From Carboxydothermus hydrogenoformans Z-2901 (GTDB taxonomy: Bacteria; Bacillota; Z-2901; Carboxydothermales; Carboxydothermaceae): DNA of 64,000 nt. Made by a program: the position numbers and the translations under genes. Positions 47,303 through 55,888 of this stretch are shown piece after piece. Under the pieces are notes generated by a model that searched no databases, was not told the origin of the DNA, and saw nothing but the letters and a program-made list of their open reading frames with translations. Every line of letters begins with the position of its first letter. The first letter of the stretch is position 1. The stretch spans positions 248,001 through 312,000 of the forward strand of contig NC_007503.1 in NCBI RefSeq assembly GCF_000012865.1, in the 5' to 3' direction.

Positions 47303-47338
47303 TTGTTTATTTTTTTTTCTTTGTGTTATAATTCACCT
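47303..47338 (+). promoter_or_regulatory. rex promoter with a Rex-like operator over the -10
   Basis: TTGTTT (47303), 18-bp spacer, TATAAT (47327) with TGT before it (extended -10). The 18-mer TTGTGTTATAATTCACCT (47321-47338) resembles the Rex consensus TTGTGAA-N4-TTCACAA, with mismatches only at the inner left and outer right pairs. It suggests redox autoregulation. Confidence 0.55.
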
Positions 47339-47355
47339 ATAAGGAGGGGAGCGGC

Positions 47356-47982
47356 ATGAAAGGCTTTAAAATTCCAGAAGCTACGATTTCAAGGCTTTCG
47401 GTATACTCCCGCTATCTGGAAAACCTGTACCGTAAAGGCATTACTACCGTGTCTTCGGCGGACATTGCCCAGGGGGTAGGGGTAACTTCAGCTCAGGTCA
47501 GAAAAGATCTTGCTTATTTCGGAGAATTTGGTACCCGGGGAGTTGGCTACAACGTTAAGGAACTTTTAGACCATACTTTAAAAATTTTAGGATTAAATAA
47601 TACCTGGAATATGGTAGTGGTGGGCGCTGGAAATCTCGGCTCAGCTCTTTGTGCTTACCGGGGCTTTAGAGAGAGAGGTTTTTACATAGTAGGGGTTTTT
47701 GATAACGATTTGACCAAAATTGGCAAAAAAATTAACGAATACGAAGTTTTACCGATTGACAAGTTAGAAGAAGTGGTCAGGGAAAACAACGTGGAGATTG
47801 GAATTATTGCCGTTCCGGCTGCTTATGCCCAGGATGTCGCTACCCGCTTGGTAAAAGCGGGGGTAAAGGGGATCCTGAACTTTGCCCCGACGGTTTTAAA
47901 CGTTCCCGATAAAGTTATCGTTAGAAGCGTGGACCTAACGGTTAATTTAGAAGTTCTAACCTTTAATATTCGCCGCGACTAA
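47356..47982 (+). CDS. rex: redox-sensing transcriptional repressor Rex
   Basis: NADH/NAD+-responsive repressor of fermentative and respiratory genes. 208 residues: N-terminal winged helix ([46 protein letters not shown] recognition region, about 37-68) and a C-terminal Rossmann domain with [12 protein letters not shown] and [12 protein letters not shown], ending in the domain-swapped C-terminal helix. AAGGAGGGG ribosome site. Relevant here because the window also carries cytochromes and the organism type has hydrogen and CO metabolism. Confidence 0.97.
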   Translation: MKGFKIPEATISRLSVYSRYLENLYRKGITTVSSADIAQGVGVTSAQVRKDLAYFGEFGTRGVGYNVKELLDHTLKILGLNNTWNMVVVGAGNLGSALCAYRGFRERGFYIVGVFDNDLTKIGKKINEYEVLPIDKLEEVVRENNVEIGIIAVPAAYAQDVATRLVKAGVKGILNFAPTVLNVPDKVIVRSVDLTVNLEVLTFNIRRD

Positions 47983-47983
47983 G

Positions 47984-48008
47984 ACCCTGGTGTTTACCGG
48001 GGTTTTTT
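47984..48008 (+). terminator. short terminator after rex
   Basis: ACCCTGG/CCGGGGT stem (one T-G pair), six-base loop and six Ts. Confidence 0.75.
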
Positions 48009-48077
48009 GTTTGAAAAAAGTAATTGCATGGGTTTTACAAAGATGATAAACTTTTTGTGAAAGAAGGGGGATTTTGC

Positions 48078-48638
48078 TTGAAAATCTACTTGGCTTCGAA
48101 ATCACCGCGCCGGCAGGAGTTATTAAAAAAAATTTACAGCCGGTTTGAAATAATTCCGCCGGAGGTAAAGGAAGAGGTTTATTCGTTAAATCCCATGGAA
48201 TTGGCGCTTACTCTTTCCCGCCAAAAAGCCGAGAATGTGGCTGCAAAAATAAAGGAAGGAGTCATCATTGCTGCCGATACGGTGGTAGCGGTAGAGGGAA
48301 AAGTATTGGGTAAACCCCGGGATGAAGAAGAGGCTTATTTCATGTTAAAAACCCTGTCCGGGCGGGAACACGAAGTTTATACCGGAGTAACTTTAATGGA
48401 ACTGCCGCAAAAACGGGAAAAAAGTTTTGTAGAGGTTACTAAAGTCTGGTTTTACCCTTTAACCGATGAAGAAATAAAAAGTTACATAGATTCCCGGGAG
48501 CCCTTTGACAAAGCGGGGGCTTACGGCATACAGGGCAAAGGTGCTCTTTTTGTGGCAAAAATTGAAGGATGTTATTTTAATGTGGTGGGGCTTCCGGTGG
48601 CCCGATTGTATCGTGAGCTTAGAGAGTGGGGATATTAA
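48078..48638 (+). CDS. maf: Maf-family nucleotide pyrophosphatase
   Basis: House-cleaning pyrophosphatase for dTTP/UTP or modified pyrimidine nucleotides. 186 residues. Motifs: IYLASKSPRRQELL at the N-terminus, VIIAADTVVAVEGKVLGKPRDEEEA, LSGREHEVYTGVTL and EPFDKAGAYGIQGKGA. TTG 48078 follows AAGGGGGA and gives the standard N-terminus; an upstream ATG at 48024 adds 18 residues unlike the family. First gene of the maf-radC-mreB block conserved in Bacilli and Clostridia. Confidence 0.94.
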   Translation: MKIYLASKSPRRQELLKKIYSRFEIIPPEVKEEVYSLNPMELALTLSRQKAENVAAKIKEGVIIAADTVVAVEGKVLGKPRDEEEAYFMLKTLSGREHEVYTGVTLMELPQKREKSFVEVTKVWFYPLTDEEIKSYIDSREPFDKAGAYGIQGKGALFVAKIEGCYFNVVGLPVARLYRELREWGY

Positions 48639-49318
48639 TGGGGGAGAAAATTAAAAACCTGCCGGAAGAGCTAAGACCCCGGGAGCGGCTTTTACGCCAT
48701 GGACCGGAAAGTTTAAACCCGGCGGAGCTCCTGGCGGTGCTCCTTGGAAGCGGTACGCCCCAGGAAAACGCTCTGGAATTGGCGTTACGGCTTTTAACTA
48801 CTTTTGGCGGGTTAAAGGGGCTAATAGAGGTGCATCCCGAACAGTTAAAAAGCTTTAAAGGAATTGGCCAGGCCAAAGCAGCAAAACTTTTAGCGGCTTT
48901 GGAATTAGCCCGGCGCTATTATGAGCTCACCGGTGAAAATAAGCTAAATTTTTTAAATCCCGATGATGTGTATAATTATCTAAGATACAAAATAGGCCAC
49001 AAAAAGCAGGAACAAGTGGTGGTGTTATATTTAAATACCAAAAACCAGCTTTGTGGTGAAAATATAGTTGCCATTGGCGGCGTAAATCATGCGGGGGTGT
49101 CGCCGGGAGATATTTTTCGGGAAGCGGTGAAAATTGGTGCCTATGCGGTAATTATTGCCCATAATCATCCCAGCGGCGACCCGACTCCCAGCAAAGAAGA
49201 CATAGATTTTACCGGCCGGGTGAAAAAGGCGTCCGAAATTTTAGGAATTAAACTCTTAGATCATATAATTCTCGGAGAAAATAAATATATCAGTATGAAA
49301 GCCGAGCGGTTATTTTAG
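48638..49318 (+). CDS. radC: RadC/YsxA JAB-domain protein
   Basis: A 226-residue protein of the RadC family: N-terminal helix-hairpin-helix (KSFKGIGQAKAAKLLAALELARR) and C-terminal JAB1/MPN metal site (VIIAHNHPSGDPTPSKEDIDFT, with H-x-H...D). Cellular role is unsettled despite the DNA-repair name. The ATG overlaps the maf stop (TAATG); GTG 48626 is possible but lies within maf. Precedes mreB, the usual place. Confidence 0.94.
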   Translation: MGEKIKNLPEELRPRERLLRHGPESLNPAELLAVLLGSGTPQENALELALRLLTTFGGLKGLIEVHPEQLKSFKGIGQAKAAKLLAALELARRYYELTGENKLNFLNPDDVYNYLRYKIGHKKQEQVVVLYLNTKNQLCGENIVAIGGVNHAGVSPGDIFREAVKIGAYAVIIAHNHPSGDPTPSKEDIDFTGRVKKASEILGIKLLDHIILGENKYISMKAERLF

Positions 49319-49333
49319 AAAGGGGAAGTTAAG

Positions 49334-50380
49334 ATGGCCTTTAAATTTGGATTGGTAGCAAAGGATTTAGGCATTGACCTGGGAACTGCCAACTCTCTTG
49401 TATACGTAAAAGGGCGGGGCGTAGTTTTGTTAGAACCTTCGGTGGTGGCTATTAGAAAGGAAACGGGGCAAGTGCTGGCGGTAGGCAACGAAGCCAAGCA
49501 GATGATTGGCCGGACTCCGGGGAATATTGTGGCTATCCGGCCGATGAAAGACGGAGTTATTGCAGATTTTGACATTACATATAACATGTTAAAACATTTT
49601 ATTAACAAGGCTTTAGGCGATAAGACTTATTTAATTAAGCCCAACGTGGTGGTATGTGTGCCTTCAGGAGCCACAGCGGTGGAAGAAAGGGCAATCAGGG
49701 ATGCGGCTTTGGCCGCTGGAGCCAGGGAAGCGTATTTAATTGAAGAGCCAATGGCTGCAGCGATTGGAGCGGGACTACCGGTGGAAGAACCTACCGGCAA
49801 TCTTATCGTTGACATCGGCGGAGGTACCACCGAAGTTGCGGTAATTTCTTTTGGGGGGATAGTAACCAGCCAGTCCTTAAGAATTGCCGGGGATGAAATG
49901 GATGAAGCGATTATTAATCACATTAAGAAAACCTACAATTTAATGATTGGCGAGCGTACGGCGGAAGAAATTAAAATTAACATTGGATCCGCTTATCCTC
50001 AGGATACGGTTACCACTTATGAGGTAAAGGGCCGGGATTTAATTACCGGGCTGCCGCGAACAATTGAAGTGAGTTCCGAGGAAATTTATAAAGCTTTAAA
50101 AGAACCGGTTTCGGCCATTGTGGAGGCCATAAAAGCTACTTTGGAGAAGACGCCTCCGGAACTGGCGGCAGACATCATGGACCGCGGGATTATGCTGGCA
50201 GGGGGAGGCTCATTACTAAAAGGTCTTGATAAGTTAATAAGTGCCGAAACCCACATGCCGGTCCACGTGGCGGAAGAGCCGATGTATTGCGTAGCTTACG
50301 GTACCGGCAAAGCTTTGGAAAACCTCAATGTTTTAAGAAATGTTTTAAAGACCCCTAAAAAATCCATAAAAGAGGCGTGA
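49334..50380 (+). CDS. mreB: rod shape-determining protein MreB
   Basis: Bacterial actin that organises lateral wall synthesis. 348 residues. Actin-fold motifs: [19 protein letters not shown] (phosphate 1), [35 protein letters not shown] (phosphate 2) and [16 protein letters not shown] (adenosine). An AAGGGGAAG site precedes ATG. Followed by mreC, mreD and a class B PBP, with rodA separate at 58.9 kb. Confidence 0.98.
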   Translation: MAFKFGLVAKDLGIDLGTANSLVYVKGRGVVLLEPSVVAIRKETGQVLAVGNEAKQMIGRTPGNIVAIRPMKDGVIADFDITYNMLKHFINKALGDKTYLIKPNVVVCVPSGATAVEERAIRDAALAAGAREAYLIEEPMAAAIGAGLPVEEPTGNLIVDIGGGTTEVAVISFGGIVTSQSLRIAGDEMDEAIINHIKKTYNLMIGERTAEEIKINIGSAYPQDTVTTYEVKGRDLITGLPRTIEVSSEEIYKALKEPVSAIVEAIKATLEKTPPELAADIMDRGIMLAGGGSLLKGLDKLISAETHMPVHVAEEPMYCVAYGTGKALENLNVLRNVLKTPKKSIKEA

Positions 50381-50385
50381 TATAG

Positions 50386-51207
50386 TTGGCTAAGAGGTAC
50401 TGGGGCAAGACTCTTTTAATTGGGGTATTGCTGGCGGTGCTCCTCCTGTCTCTTGCCCGCTATACAACCAAACAGCTTCCCTTTTTTTCCGAAGTTAAAT
50501 CCGGACTTAAAGACTTGACTTACCCTATTGCCCGGGCGGTTAGTTTTCTCTGGGATGGGGTTGGCAATGTTACCCAATACTTTAAGGATATTAATGAGCT
50601 AAGGCGGGAAAAAGATAGACTTCTTCAGGAAAATACTGCTTTAAAATACCAGTTAAATCGCTTACAAGAAGTAGAGAGGGAAAATCTGCGGCTTAAAGCA
50701 CTGCTGGGCTACAGTCGGGAACACCCAAATTTTAAACTTATTGTGGCCAAAATTATCGAGCGGGACCCGGCAAGCTGGTATAAGTCTTTTACGGTTAATC
50801 AGGGAAAAAGTTCTGGGATCAGGAAAGATATGCCGGTTTTGGACCAAAACGGTTTGGTTGGCCGGATGATGAATGTGGCCGCTTTAAACGGTGAAGTATT
50901 GCTAATTACCGACCCACGGAGCAGTGTGGCGGCGGTCACTTATCCGGGAAGGGTGCCGGGGATAATAAAAGGAACGGCTTTATCCTCCGAGCTTATTATG
51001 GATAACATTCCGTTAAATCTTGAAGTTCGTACCGGAGAGAAGGTGCTTACCTCCGGTCAGGGAGGAGTATTTCCCGCAGGTATACCTATCGGGTACGTTG
51101 TAAGTGTAACCAAAGATCCATCGGGGTTGGTGCAGGTGGCGAAAGTTCGTCCTTACGTTGATTTTGACCGGTTAGAGGAAGTATTTATTTTAAAAGGCAG
51201 TCGTTAA
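50386..51207 (+). CDS. mreC: rod shape-determining protein MreC
   Basis: Bitopic membrane protein linking MreB to the wall machinery. 273 residues: TM helix about 8-26 (LLIGVLLAVLLLSLARY), a periplasmic coiled coil about 66-105 (ELRREKDRLLQENTALKYQLNRLQEVERENLRLK is the heptad region), and a beta-rich C-terminal domain with VAKIIERDPASWYKSFTVNQGK and VLTSGQGGVFPAGIPIGYV. TTG start with GAGGCGTGA upstream. Confidence 0.95.
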   Translation: MAKRYWGKTLLIGVLLAVLLLSLARYTTKQLPFFSEVKSGLKDLTYPIARAVSFLWDGVGNVTQYFKDINELRREKDRLLQENTALKYQLNRLQEVERENLRLKALLGYSREHPNFKLIVAKIIERDPASWYKSFTVNQGKSSGIRKDMPVLDQNGLVGRMMNVAALNGEVLLITDPRSSVAAVTYPGRVPGIIKGTALSSELIMDNIPLNLEVRTGEKVLTSGQGGVFPAGIPIGYVVSVTKDPSGLVQVAKVRPYVDFDRLEEVFILKGSR

Positions 51208-51224
51208 CACCTGGGGGCAATGGT

Positions 51225-51710
51225 ATGTCTAATCTAAAGGCTATGCTGTATTTTTTATTTTTTTATATAATAGCCCAAACGGTTTTTAGCCGGCTGGCGG
51301 TAAATGGAGTAAAGCCGGACTTAATCTTAATTTTAACGGTAATTTTAAGCTTTTTATATGGTCCCCCCAGGGGGGCCTTTTTCGGTATGCAGGGAGGTCT
51401 TATTGAAGACCTCTTTACCGGCCACTTTATCGGGCTTAATACTTTGGTAAAAATGGTTACCGGTTTTTTGGCAGGGGTGTTAGAAGGAAAAATTTATCCG
51501 GAAAACTGGTGGTTCCCTGGGGTCATTGTTTTTGTTTTAACTTTTGTTAAGGATTTTCTTTACGTAGCTTTTTTAAATCTCTTGGGTATAAATATTGCCC
51601 TCACCGAGGCCTTTGGCAGGATAATGCCCGTAGAGGCGTTATACAATTTTTTCCTAACACCCGTCTTTTATTTCTTTTTTTACCGCGCCGTTAGGGGGAA
51701 TAAGCCTTGA
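51225..51710 (+). CDS. mreD: rod shape-determining protein MreD
   Basis: Small polytopic membrane protein of the elongasome. 161 residues with about five hydrophobic segments; VKPDLILILTVILSFLYGPPRGAFFG and GGLIEDLFTGHFIGLNTLVKM carry the family patterns PDL and G-x-x-x-D. ATG after GGGGGCAATGGT. Its stop overlaps the TTG of the PBP2 gene. Confidence 0.93.
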   Translation: MSNLKAMLYFLFFYIIAQTVFSRLAVNGVKPDLILILTVILSFLYGPPRGAFFGMQGGLIEDLFTGHFIGLNTLVKMVTGFLAGVLEGKIYPENWWFPGVIVFVLTFVKDFLYVAFLNLLGINIALTEAFGRIMPVEALYNFFLTPVFYFFFYRAVRGNKP

Positions 51711-53692
51711 GAAAGAACATTAAAGCCAATTTAGGCTGGATGGGTGTGGTGGTAACGTTTTTCCTGTTTATTTTATGGGGAAGGCTTTTTTATCTTCAAG
51801 TATACGCTACGGCCAAATATCAGACCTTGGCCCGCAAAAACGCCATCAGGATAATTGATGTTAAAGCCCCCCGGGGAGAAATATTGGACCGGAATGGCAA
51901 AAAAATAGTTACCAATAAAGCCGTTTATACCGTTTCTTTACTGTTTACCGGCTTAAAAAATGCCGATGTAATTTTACCCAAACTTGCGCAAATCCTTCAG
52001 GTTTCCGAAGAGGAACTGCGGTTAAAAATTAAAAACTCTAAAGCACGGCCGTATGAACCGATTCGTTTAGCTACCGATGTTCCCTGGGAGGTGGTAGCGA
52101 AAATTGAAGAGAGAAGGTACGAACTTCCGGGAGTTACGGTAAGCATCGAGCCCGCCCGGGATTATCCTTACGGTAATTTATTGGCTCACGTGGTGGGATA
52201 TATTCAGGAGATAAAAGATACCCAGCTAAAAGAGCATCAGGCCGAAGGATACAAGTTGGGGGATATGTTCGGACAAACGGGCTTAGAGAGTTTTTATGAA
52301 TCGGTTTTGCGCGGAAAAAATGGTGGTCGGGAAATTGAAGTGGATGCCAAGGGCAATCCTGTCCGGGACTTAGGGATAAAAACCCGACCGGAGCAGGGTA
52401 ATTCCTTAGTTTTAACAATTGATGTAGACCTGCAAAAAGCTGCGGAAGAAAGTTTGAAAAAAACCATTGCAGCGCTGCAAAATCGTTATCCCGATGCCAG
52501 AGCGGGTGCGGTAGTGGCCCTTGATGTGAGAAGCGGGGAAGTGCTGGCCATGGCCAGTTACCCCACTTTTGATCCGGCGGCTTTTCCCAAGGGGTTAACC
52601 CAAAAGCAGGTGGATGAGTACATAAGGAATCCCGATCGGCCGCTTTATAATCGCGCGGTATCAGCTACCTATCCTCCAGGCTCCACCTTTAAAATGGTCA
52701 CCGGCATGGCTGCCCTCTTAAATCGGGTAACTACTCCTTCCGAAACAATTTTCGATCCTGGTTACTACAAACTGGGAAACCGTGCTTTTAAAGATTGGAA
52801 CCCAAGGGGCCACGGGGTTGTAAACTTTGTTAAAGCCATTAAAGAGTCTTGCAACGTTTATTTTTGGACGATGGCCCGGCGGCTGGGAGTAGAAAAAATT
52901 GTGGAAGTGGGTAAACAATTTGGTTTGGGAATGATGACAGGCATAGACCTTCCCGGGGAGAGTTCGGGACTTTTACCGACTCCCGAGTGGAAAAAGGAAA
53001 CCAATACTGCCATTATCGAGAAAAATTTAAAGCCTAAAATAGATAAAATAAAAAGTGATTACGAGCAAAGAATAGCCCGGGCTAAAACTTCCGAGGAGAA
53101 AAAGCGGTTGGAGGCGGAACGGGACAAAAAAATTCAGGCAATTAACCGGCAAATTGAAATTTACCGCTGGGAAACCGAGTGGCAGCAGTATGATACGCTT
53201 AATATGGCCATCGGTCAGGGTTATAACAATTATACCCTTTTGCAGCTTGCCAATTATGTAGCCATGATAGCCAATGGGGGAATTCGTTACCAACCTCATT
53301 TGGTAAAAAAAGTTTTGGACAATCGGGGAAAGGTTATAGAGGAGGTAAAACCCAGGGTTTTAAGTAAAGCAAAGATCCCCGAGAATATTTTAAATTACGT
53401 GCGGCAGGGGATGCGGGAAGTAACGATGCCCGGGGGAACTGCCGGAGGAGTGTTTGCAGGATTTCCGGTAGCGGTGGCGGCAAAAACCGGAACAGCTCAG
53501 GTTTTCGGTAAAGACGATCACGGCTTGTTCGTGGCGTATGCCCCTTTTGAAAATCCCCGAATTGCAGTTGCGGCCATTATTGAACATGGCGGTCATGGTG
53601 GTTCTTCGGCAGGTTTGGTGGCCAGGGATGTTTTAGCGGCGTATTTTAAGGTGCCAAAAGTAAATACCAGGGTTTTTGGCCCGGTGGAATAA
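51707..53692 (+). CDS. mrdA: penicillin-binding protein 2 (elongation transpeptidase)
   Basis: Class B PBP for lateral wall crosslinking. 661 residues: N-terminal TM (about 8-28), dimerisation/pedestal domain (RKNAIRIIDVKAPRGEILDRNG), and transpeptidase domain with SxxK in YPPGSTFKMVTG, SxN in IKESCNVYF and KTG in AAKTGTAQVF. Unusually long insertion with lysine/glutamate-rich helix around residues 440-480 (KIKSDYEQRIARAKTSEEKK). The TTG start overlaps mreD (TTGA). Partner RodA is at 58.9 kb. Confidence 0.95.
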   Translation: MRKNIKANLGWMGVVVTFFLFILWGRLFYLQVYATAKYQTLARKNAIRIIDVKAPRGEILDRNGKKIVTNKAVYTVSLLFTGLKNADVILPKLAQILQVSEEELRLKIKNSKARPYEPIRLATDVPWEVVAKIEERRYELPGVTVSIEPARDYPYGNLLAHVVGYIQEIKDTQLKEHQAEGYKLGDMFGQTGLESFYESVLRGKNGGREIEVDAKGNPVRDLGIKTRPEQGNSLVLTIDVDLQKAAEESLKKTIAALQNRYPDARAGAVVALDVRSGEVLAMASYPTFDPAAFPKGLTQKQVDEYIRNPDRPLYNRAVSATYPPGSTFKMVTGMAALLNRVTTPSETIFDPGYYKLGNRAFKDWNPRGHGVVNFVKAIKESCNVYFWTMARRLGVEKIVEVGKQFGLGMMTGIDLPGESSGLLPTPEWKKETNTAIIEKNLKPKIDKIKSDYEQRIARAKTSEEKKRLEAERDKKIQAINRQIEIYRWETEWQQYDTLNMAIGQGYNNYTLLQLANYVAMIANGGIRYQPHLVKKVLDNRGKVIEEVKPRVLSKAKIPENILNYVRQGMREVTMPGGTAGGVFAGFPVAVAAKTGTAQVFGKDDHGLFVAYAPFENPRIAVAAIIEHGGHGGSSAGLVARDVLAAYFKVPKVNTRVFGPVE

Positions 53693-53760
53693 GAGCAGGA
53701 ATTTTTCCAAAGATGTAGAATACATCAACTTAGCTAATTTTAAAGAAAAGGTGCTTTACG

Positions 53761-54141
53761 ATGTTGAGAGGAGAGTTTTTCTTAGAAAATACTTTGCTGA
53801 TAGATAAAACCTTACGTTCCGGGCAAAAGGTAAATTATGCTGGAAACGTGGTAGTCCTTGGGGATATAAATCCCGGAGCAGAAGTGGTAGCGGCCGGGAG
53901 CATTATCGTTCTGGGGACGGTCAGGGGAGTGGTTCACGCCGGCGCTGAAGGTTTTAAAAAAGCGGTGGTCTTAGCTTTTAAGCTCTTACCAACTCAACTT
54001 CGCATAGCTGATCATATTACCCGACCGCCGGAAGATGAAAAAATAACCAAAGACAATTTTAGCCCGGAAATTGCCCTTATTAAAGACGGGATGGTAGTTA
54101 TTGAAAGCTACGAAGGGAACCTTGGAAAGCTTTTAAAATAA
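53761..54141 (+). CDS. minC: MinC lacking the N-terminal domain (C-terminal beta-helix only)
   Basis: A 126-residue MinC. Residues 8-100 form the C-terminal right-handed beta-helix: LLIDKTLRSGQKVNYAGNVV, VLGDINPGAEVVAAGSIIVLG and RGVVHAGAEG, the domain that dimerises and binds MinD. Full MinC proteins are about 210-230 residues with an N-terminal FtsZ-inhibiting domain that is absent here. An in-frame TAG lies 30 bases upstream of the ATG, so no hidden extension exists. SD AAAGGTG. The downstream minD and minE are normal. Confidence 0.9.
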   Translation: MLRGEFFLENTLLIDKTLRSGQKVNYAGNVVVLGDINPGAEVVAAGSIIVLGTVRGVVHAGAEGFKKAVVLAFKLLPTQLRIADHITRPPEDEKITKDNFSPEIALIKDGMVVIESYEGNLGKLLK

Positions 54142-54154
54142 AAGGAGGAAGATT

Positions 54155-54949
54155 ATGGGGGAAGCAATTGTCATTACCTCGGGAAAGGGAGGCGTCGGTA
54201 AAACGACGACTACCGCCAATCTGGGTACAGCTTTAGCGATGATGGGCCAGAAAGTGGTTTTGGTGGATACGGATATAGGTTTACGAAATCTTGATGTGGT
54301 TTTGGGGTTGGAAAACCGGATTGTTTATGACTTAGTTGATGTTGTCCACGGAAATTGCCGTTTAAAGCAAGCGCTTATCAAAGATAAACGTTTAGAAGGG
54401 TTGTATCTTTTGCCGGCGGCGCAAACCAAGGATAAGACGGCAGTAAGTCCCGAACAAATGCGGAATTTGGTTAGTGATCTTAAAAAGGAGTTTGATTATG
54501 TTTTAATTGATTGTCCGGCGGGAATCGAGCAGGGATTTAAAAACGCGGTAGCTGGAGCCGATCGGGGAATTGTGGTAACTACTCCGGAAGTATCGGCGGT
54601 CCGGGATGCGGACCGCATAATCGGTTTACTGGAAGCTGAGGGGATTAATAATCCCCGGCTTATAATTAACCGTATTCGTCCCAAGATGGTTCGGACGGGA
54701 GATATGATGGGAATCGAAGATATTATCGAAATTTTGGCTATTGACCTTTTAGGGGTTATTCCCGATGATGAAACTATTATCGTAACTACCAATAAAGGCG
54801 AGCCGGCCGTCTATGACCAGAACTCCCGGGCGGGCCAGGCTTTCCGGAATATTGCCCGGCGGATAATGGGTGAAGAGGTTCCGCTGATGAACTTAGAGGA
54901 AGAAGGGTTCTTCAGCAAGGTTAAAAAGTTGTTCGGTATCAACCGCTAA
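54155..54949 (+). CDS. minD: septum site-determining ATPase MinD
   Basis: Membrane-associated deviant Walker ATPase of 264 residues. Signature SGKGGVGKTTTTANLGTALA at 9-28, DTDIGLRNLDVVLGLENR (switch), DYVLIDCPAGIEQGF (Walker B) and the C-terminal amphipathic membrane-targeting helix GFFSKVKKLFGINR. AAAGGAGGAAG before the ATG. Acts with MinC and MinE to place the division septum. Confidence 0.97.
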   Translation: MGEAIVITSGKGGVGKTTTTANLGTALAMMGQKVVLVDTDIGLRNLDVVLGLENRIVYDLVDVVHGNCRLKQALIKDKRLEGLYLLPAAQTKDKTAVSPEQMRNLVSDLKKEFDYVLIDCPAGIEQGFKNAVAGADRGIVVTTPEVSAVRDADRIIGLLEAEGINNPRLIINRIRPKMVRTGDMMGIEDIIEILAIDLLGVIPDDETIIVTTNKGEPAVYDQNSRAGQAFRNIARRIMGEEVPLMNLEEEGFFSKVKKLFGINR

Positions 54950-54964
54950 GGGGAGGGGACGGCC

Positions 54965-55246
54965 GTGCTGGAAATTTTAATGAAACTGTTTGGGAAGGAA
55001 CAGCAAAACAGCAAAACCATGGCGAAAGAACGCCTTAGACTGGTTTTAGTTCAGGATAGGACCAATGTTTCACCCGAGCTCTTACAAAATTTAAAAGAGG
55101 ATTTAATTGCTGTCATTACCAAATACATGGAAATTGACGAAAAAGCTCTGGAAGTAAATATCGATAGTCATGAAGACCAGGTAGCGCTTATTGCCAATAT
55201 ACCGATTAAAAACGTTAAAAGAAGTGTCCGGGTTCAAACCAATTAG
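54965..55246 (+). CDS. minE: cell division topological specificity factor MinE
   Basis: A 93-residue MinE. N-terminal membrane-targeting and anti-MinCD region (LEILMKLFGKEQQNSKTMAKERLRLVLVQDR) and a C-terminal dimerisation domain (LKEDLIAVITKYMEIDE). The GTG start has AAGGGGAGGGG upstream. Presence of MinE implies an oscillating Min system rather than DivIVA-only control. Confidence 0.95.
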   Translation: MLEILMKLFGKEQQNSKTMAKERLRLVLVQDRTNVSPELLQNLKEDLIAVITKYMEIDEKALEVNIDSHEDQVALIANIPIKNVKRSVRVQTN

Positions 55247-55629
55247 CGAAATAATTTGCGAGATAATTAGCATATCTAAGAAAAGCGAAAAATATTGAGA
55301 ATAAATAACAAGCACTGTAATATTTTCGGTTTTACAACCCAAAATAAATGTGTTAATTTTTTAACGGAAAAAACAGAAAAAATTAGGTATTGTTGTTATT
55401 ATTCCTGCATATTTTATACTAAGAAAAGTAAATAAGAGGAAAAAGTCCCGAGACTTTAAAGTCCAGAGGCCAGCAGTAAAAAATGCTGGCTTTTTTTGCC
55501 AGCATTTTGTGTTTTCAGTTAAAATTAACTCTATTACTGCTGCCGTAATTTTTTAGCTAACTTTGTGCTTTTTGTAACTAATTTATATAGTTAGGATACA
55601 TTTAGAGCTAATACAGTTTAGGGAGGGGG
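55247..55629. promoter_or_regulatory. 383-bp intergenic region between minE and the first com-like gene
   Basis: AT-rich, with no ORF of note. It holds the first copy of a two-hairpin RNA motif (55444-55497, listed separately). It also holds a candidate promoter TTGTAA (about 55575) with a GATACA -10 after 17 bases, overlapping an AACTA-N7-TAGTT inverted repeat (about 55579-55595) that could bind a regulator. Confidence 0.4.
55444..55497 (+). other. two-hairpin RNA motif, copy 1 (ends as terminator)
   Basis: AGTCCCGAG, small stem GAC(T)/(A)GTC, constant CCAGAGGCCAGC (55463-55474), then hairpin GCCAGCA/TGCTGGC and seven Ts. The second hairpin is a good rho-independent terminator. A near-identical copy is at 55807-55857, with paired base changes. 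Confidence 0.65.
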
Positions 55630-55842
55630 ATGAAGGTGGTGGATTTACGATGTAACTGTGGAAAAATTGTTTGTCAGGTTGAAGGAAGTATGATTATCAT
55701 TAAGTGCCGTCATTGTAAACAGTATGTTTACCTTTATTTTGACGGCGCGAAGATTCGAAGGGTAAATCCTGGCAGGCAATTTTCCCAAAATTTAATACCA
55801 CCTTCCAGTCCGGAGGCTTTTAGCCCAGAGGCCAGCGTTTAA
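55630..55842 (+). CDS. Com-like zinc-ribbon protein (first copy)
   Basis: A 70-residue protein. Cysteines are spaced C-x-C (RCNCGKI) and C-x-x-C (IIIKCRHCKQ), the pattern of the Com family, named for the Mu phage translational activator that binds mom mRNA. After residue 40 the sequence is basic, then ends in a proline/serine-rich tail (PPSSPEAFSPEASV) encoded by the second copy of the RNA motif. The ATG sits very close to GGGAGGGGG; GTG 55636 or 55639 are alternatives. A zinc-dependent RNA- or DNA-binding role is inferred. A second copy follows at 56349. Confidence 0.7.
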   Translation: MKVVDLRCNCGKIVCQVEGSMIIIKCRHCKQYVYLYFDGAKIRRVNPGRQFSQNLIPPSSPEAFSPEASV

Positions 55843-55857
55843 AACGCTGGCCTTTTG
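55807..55857 (+). other. two-hairpin RNA motif, copy 2 (ends as terminator/attenuator)
   Basis: AGTCCGGAG, small stem GGC(T)/(A)GCC, constant CCAGAGGCCAGC (55825-55836), then hairpin GGCCAGCG/CGCTGGCC and TTTTGC. It overlaps the last 12 codons of the first com-like gene and could attenuate transcription into the rest of the cluster. Confidence 0.65.
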
Positions 55858-55888
55858 CTTTATTTTGCAAAAGAAAGGGGGGAAAAAT

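Noticed and set aside
53712-53726. GATGTAGAATACATC palindrome before minC
   Set aside because: Perfect 6-bp arms but no T tract, known operator match or second copy with the same spacing; likely chance.
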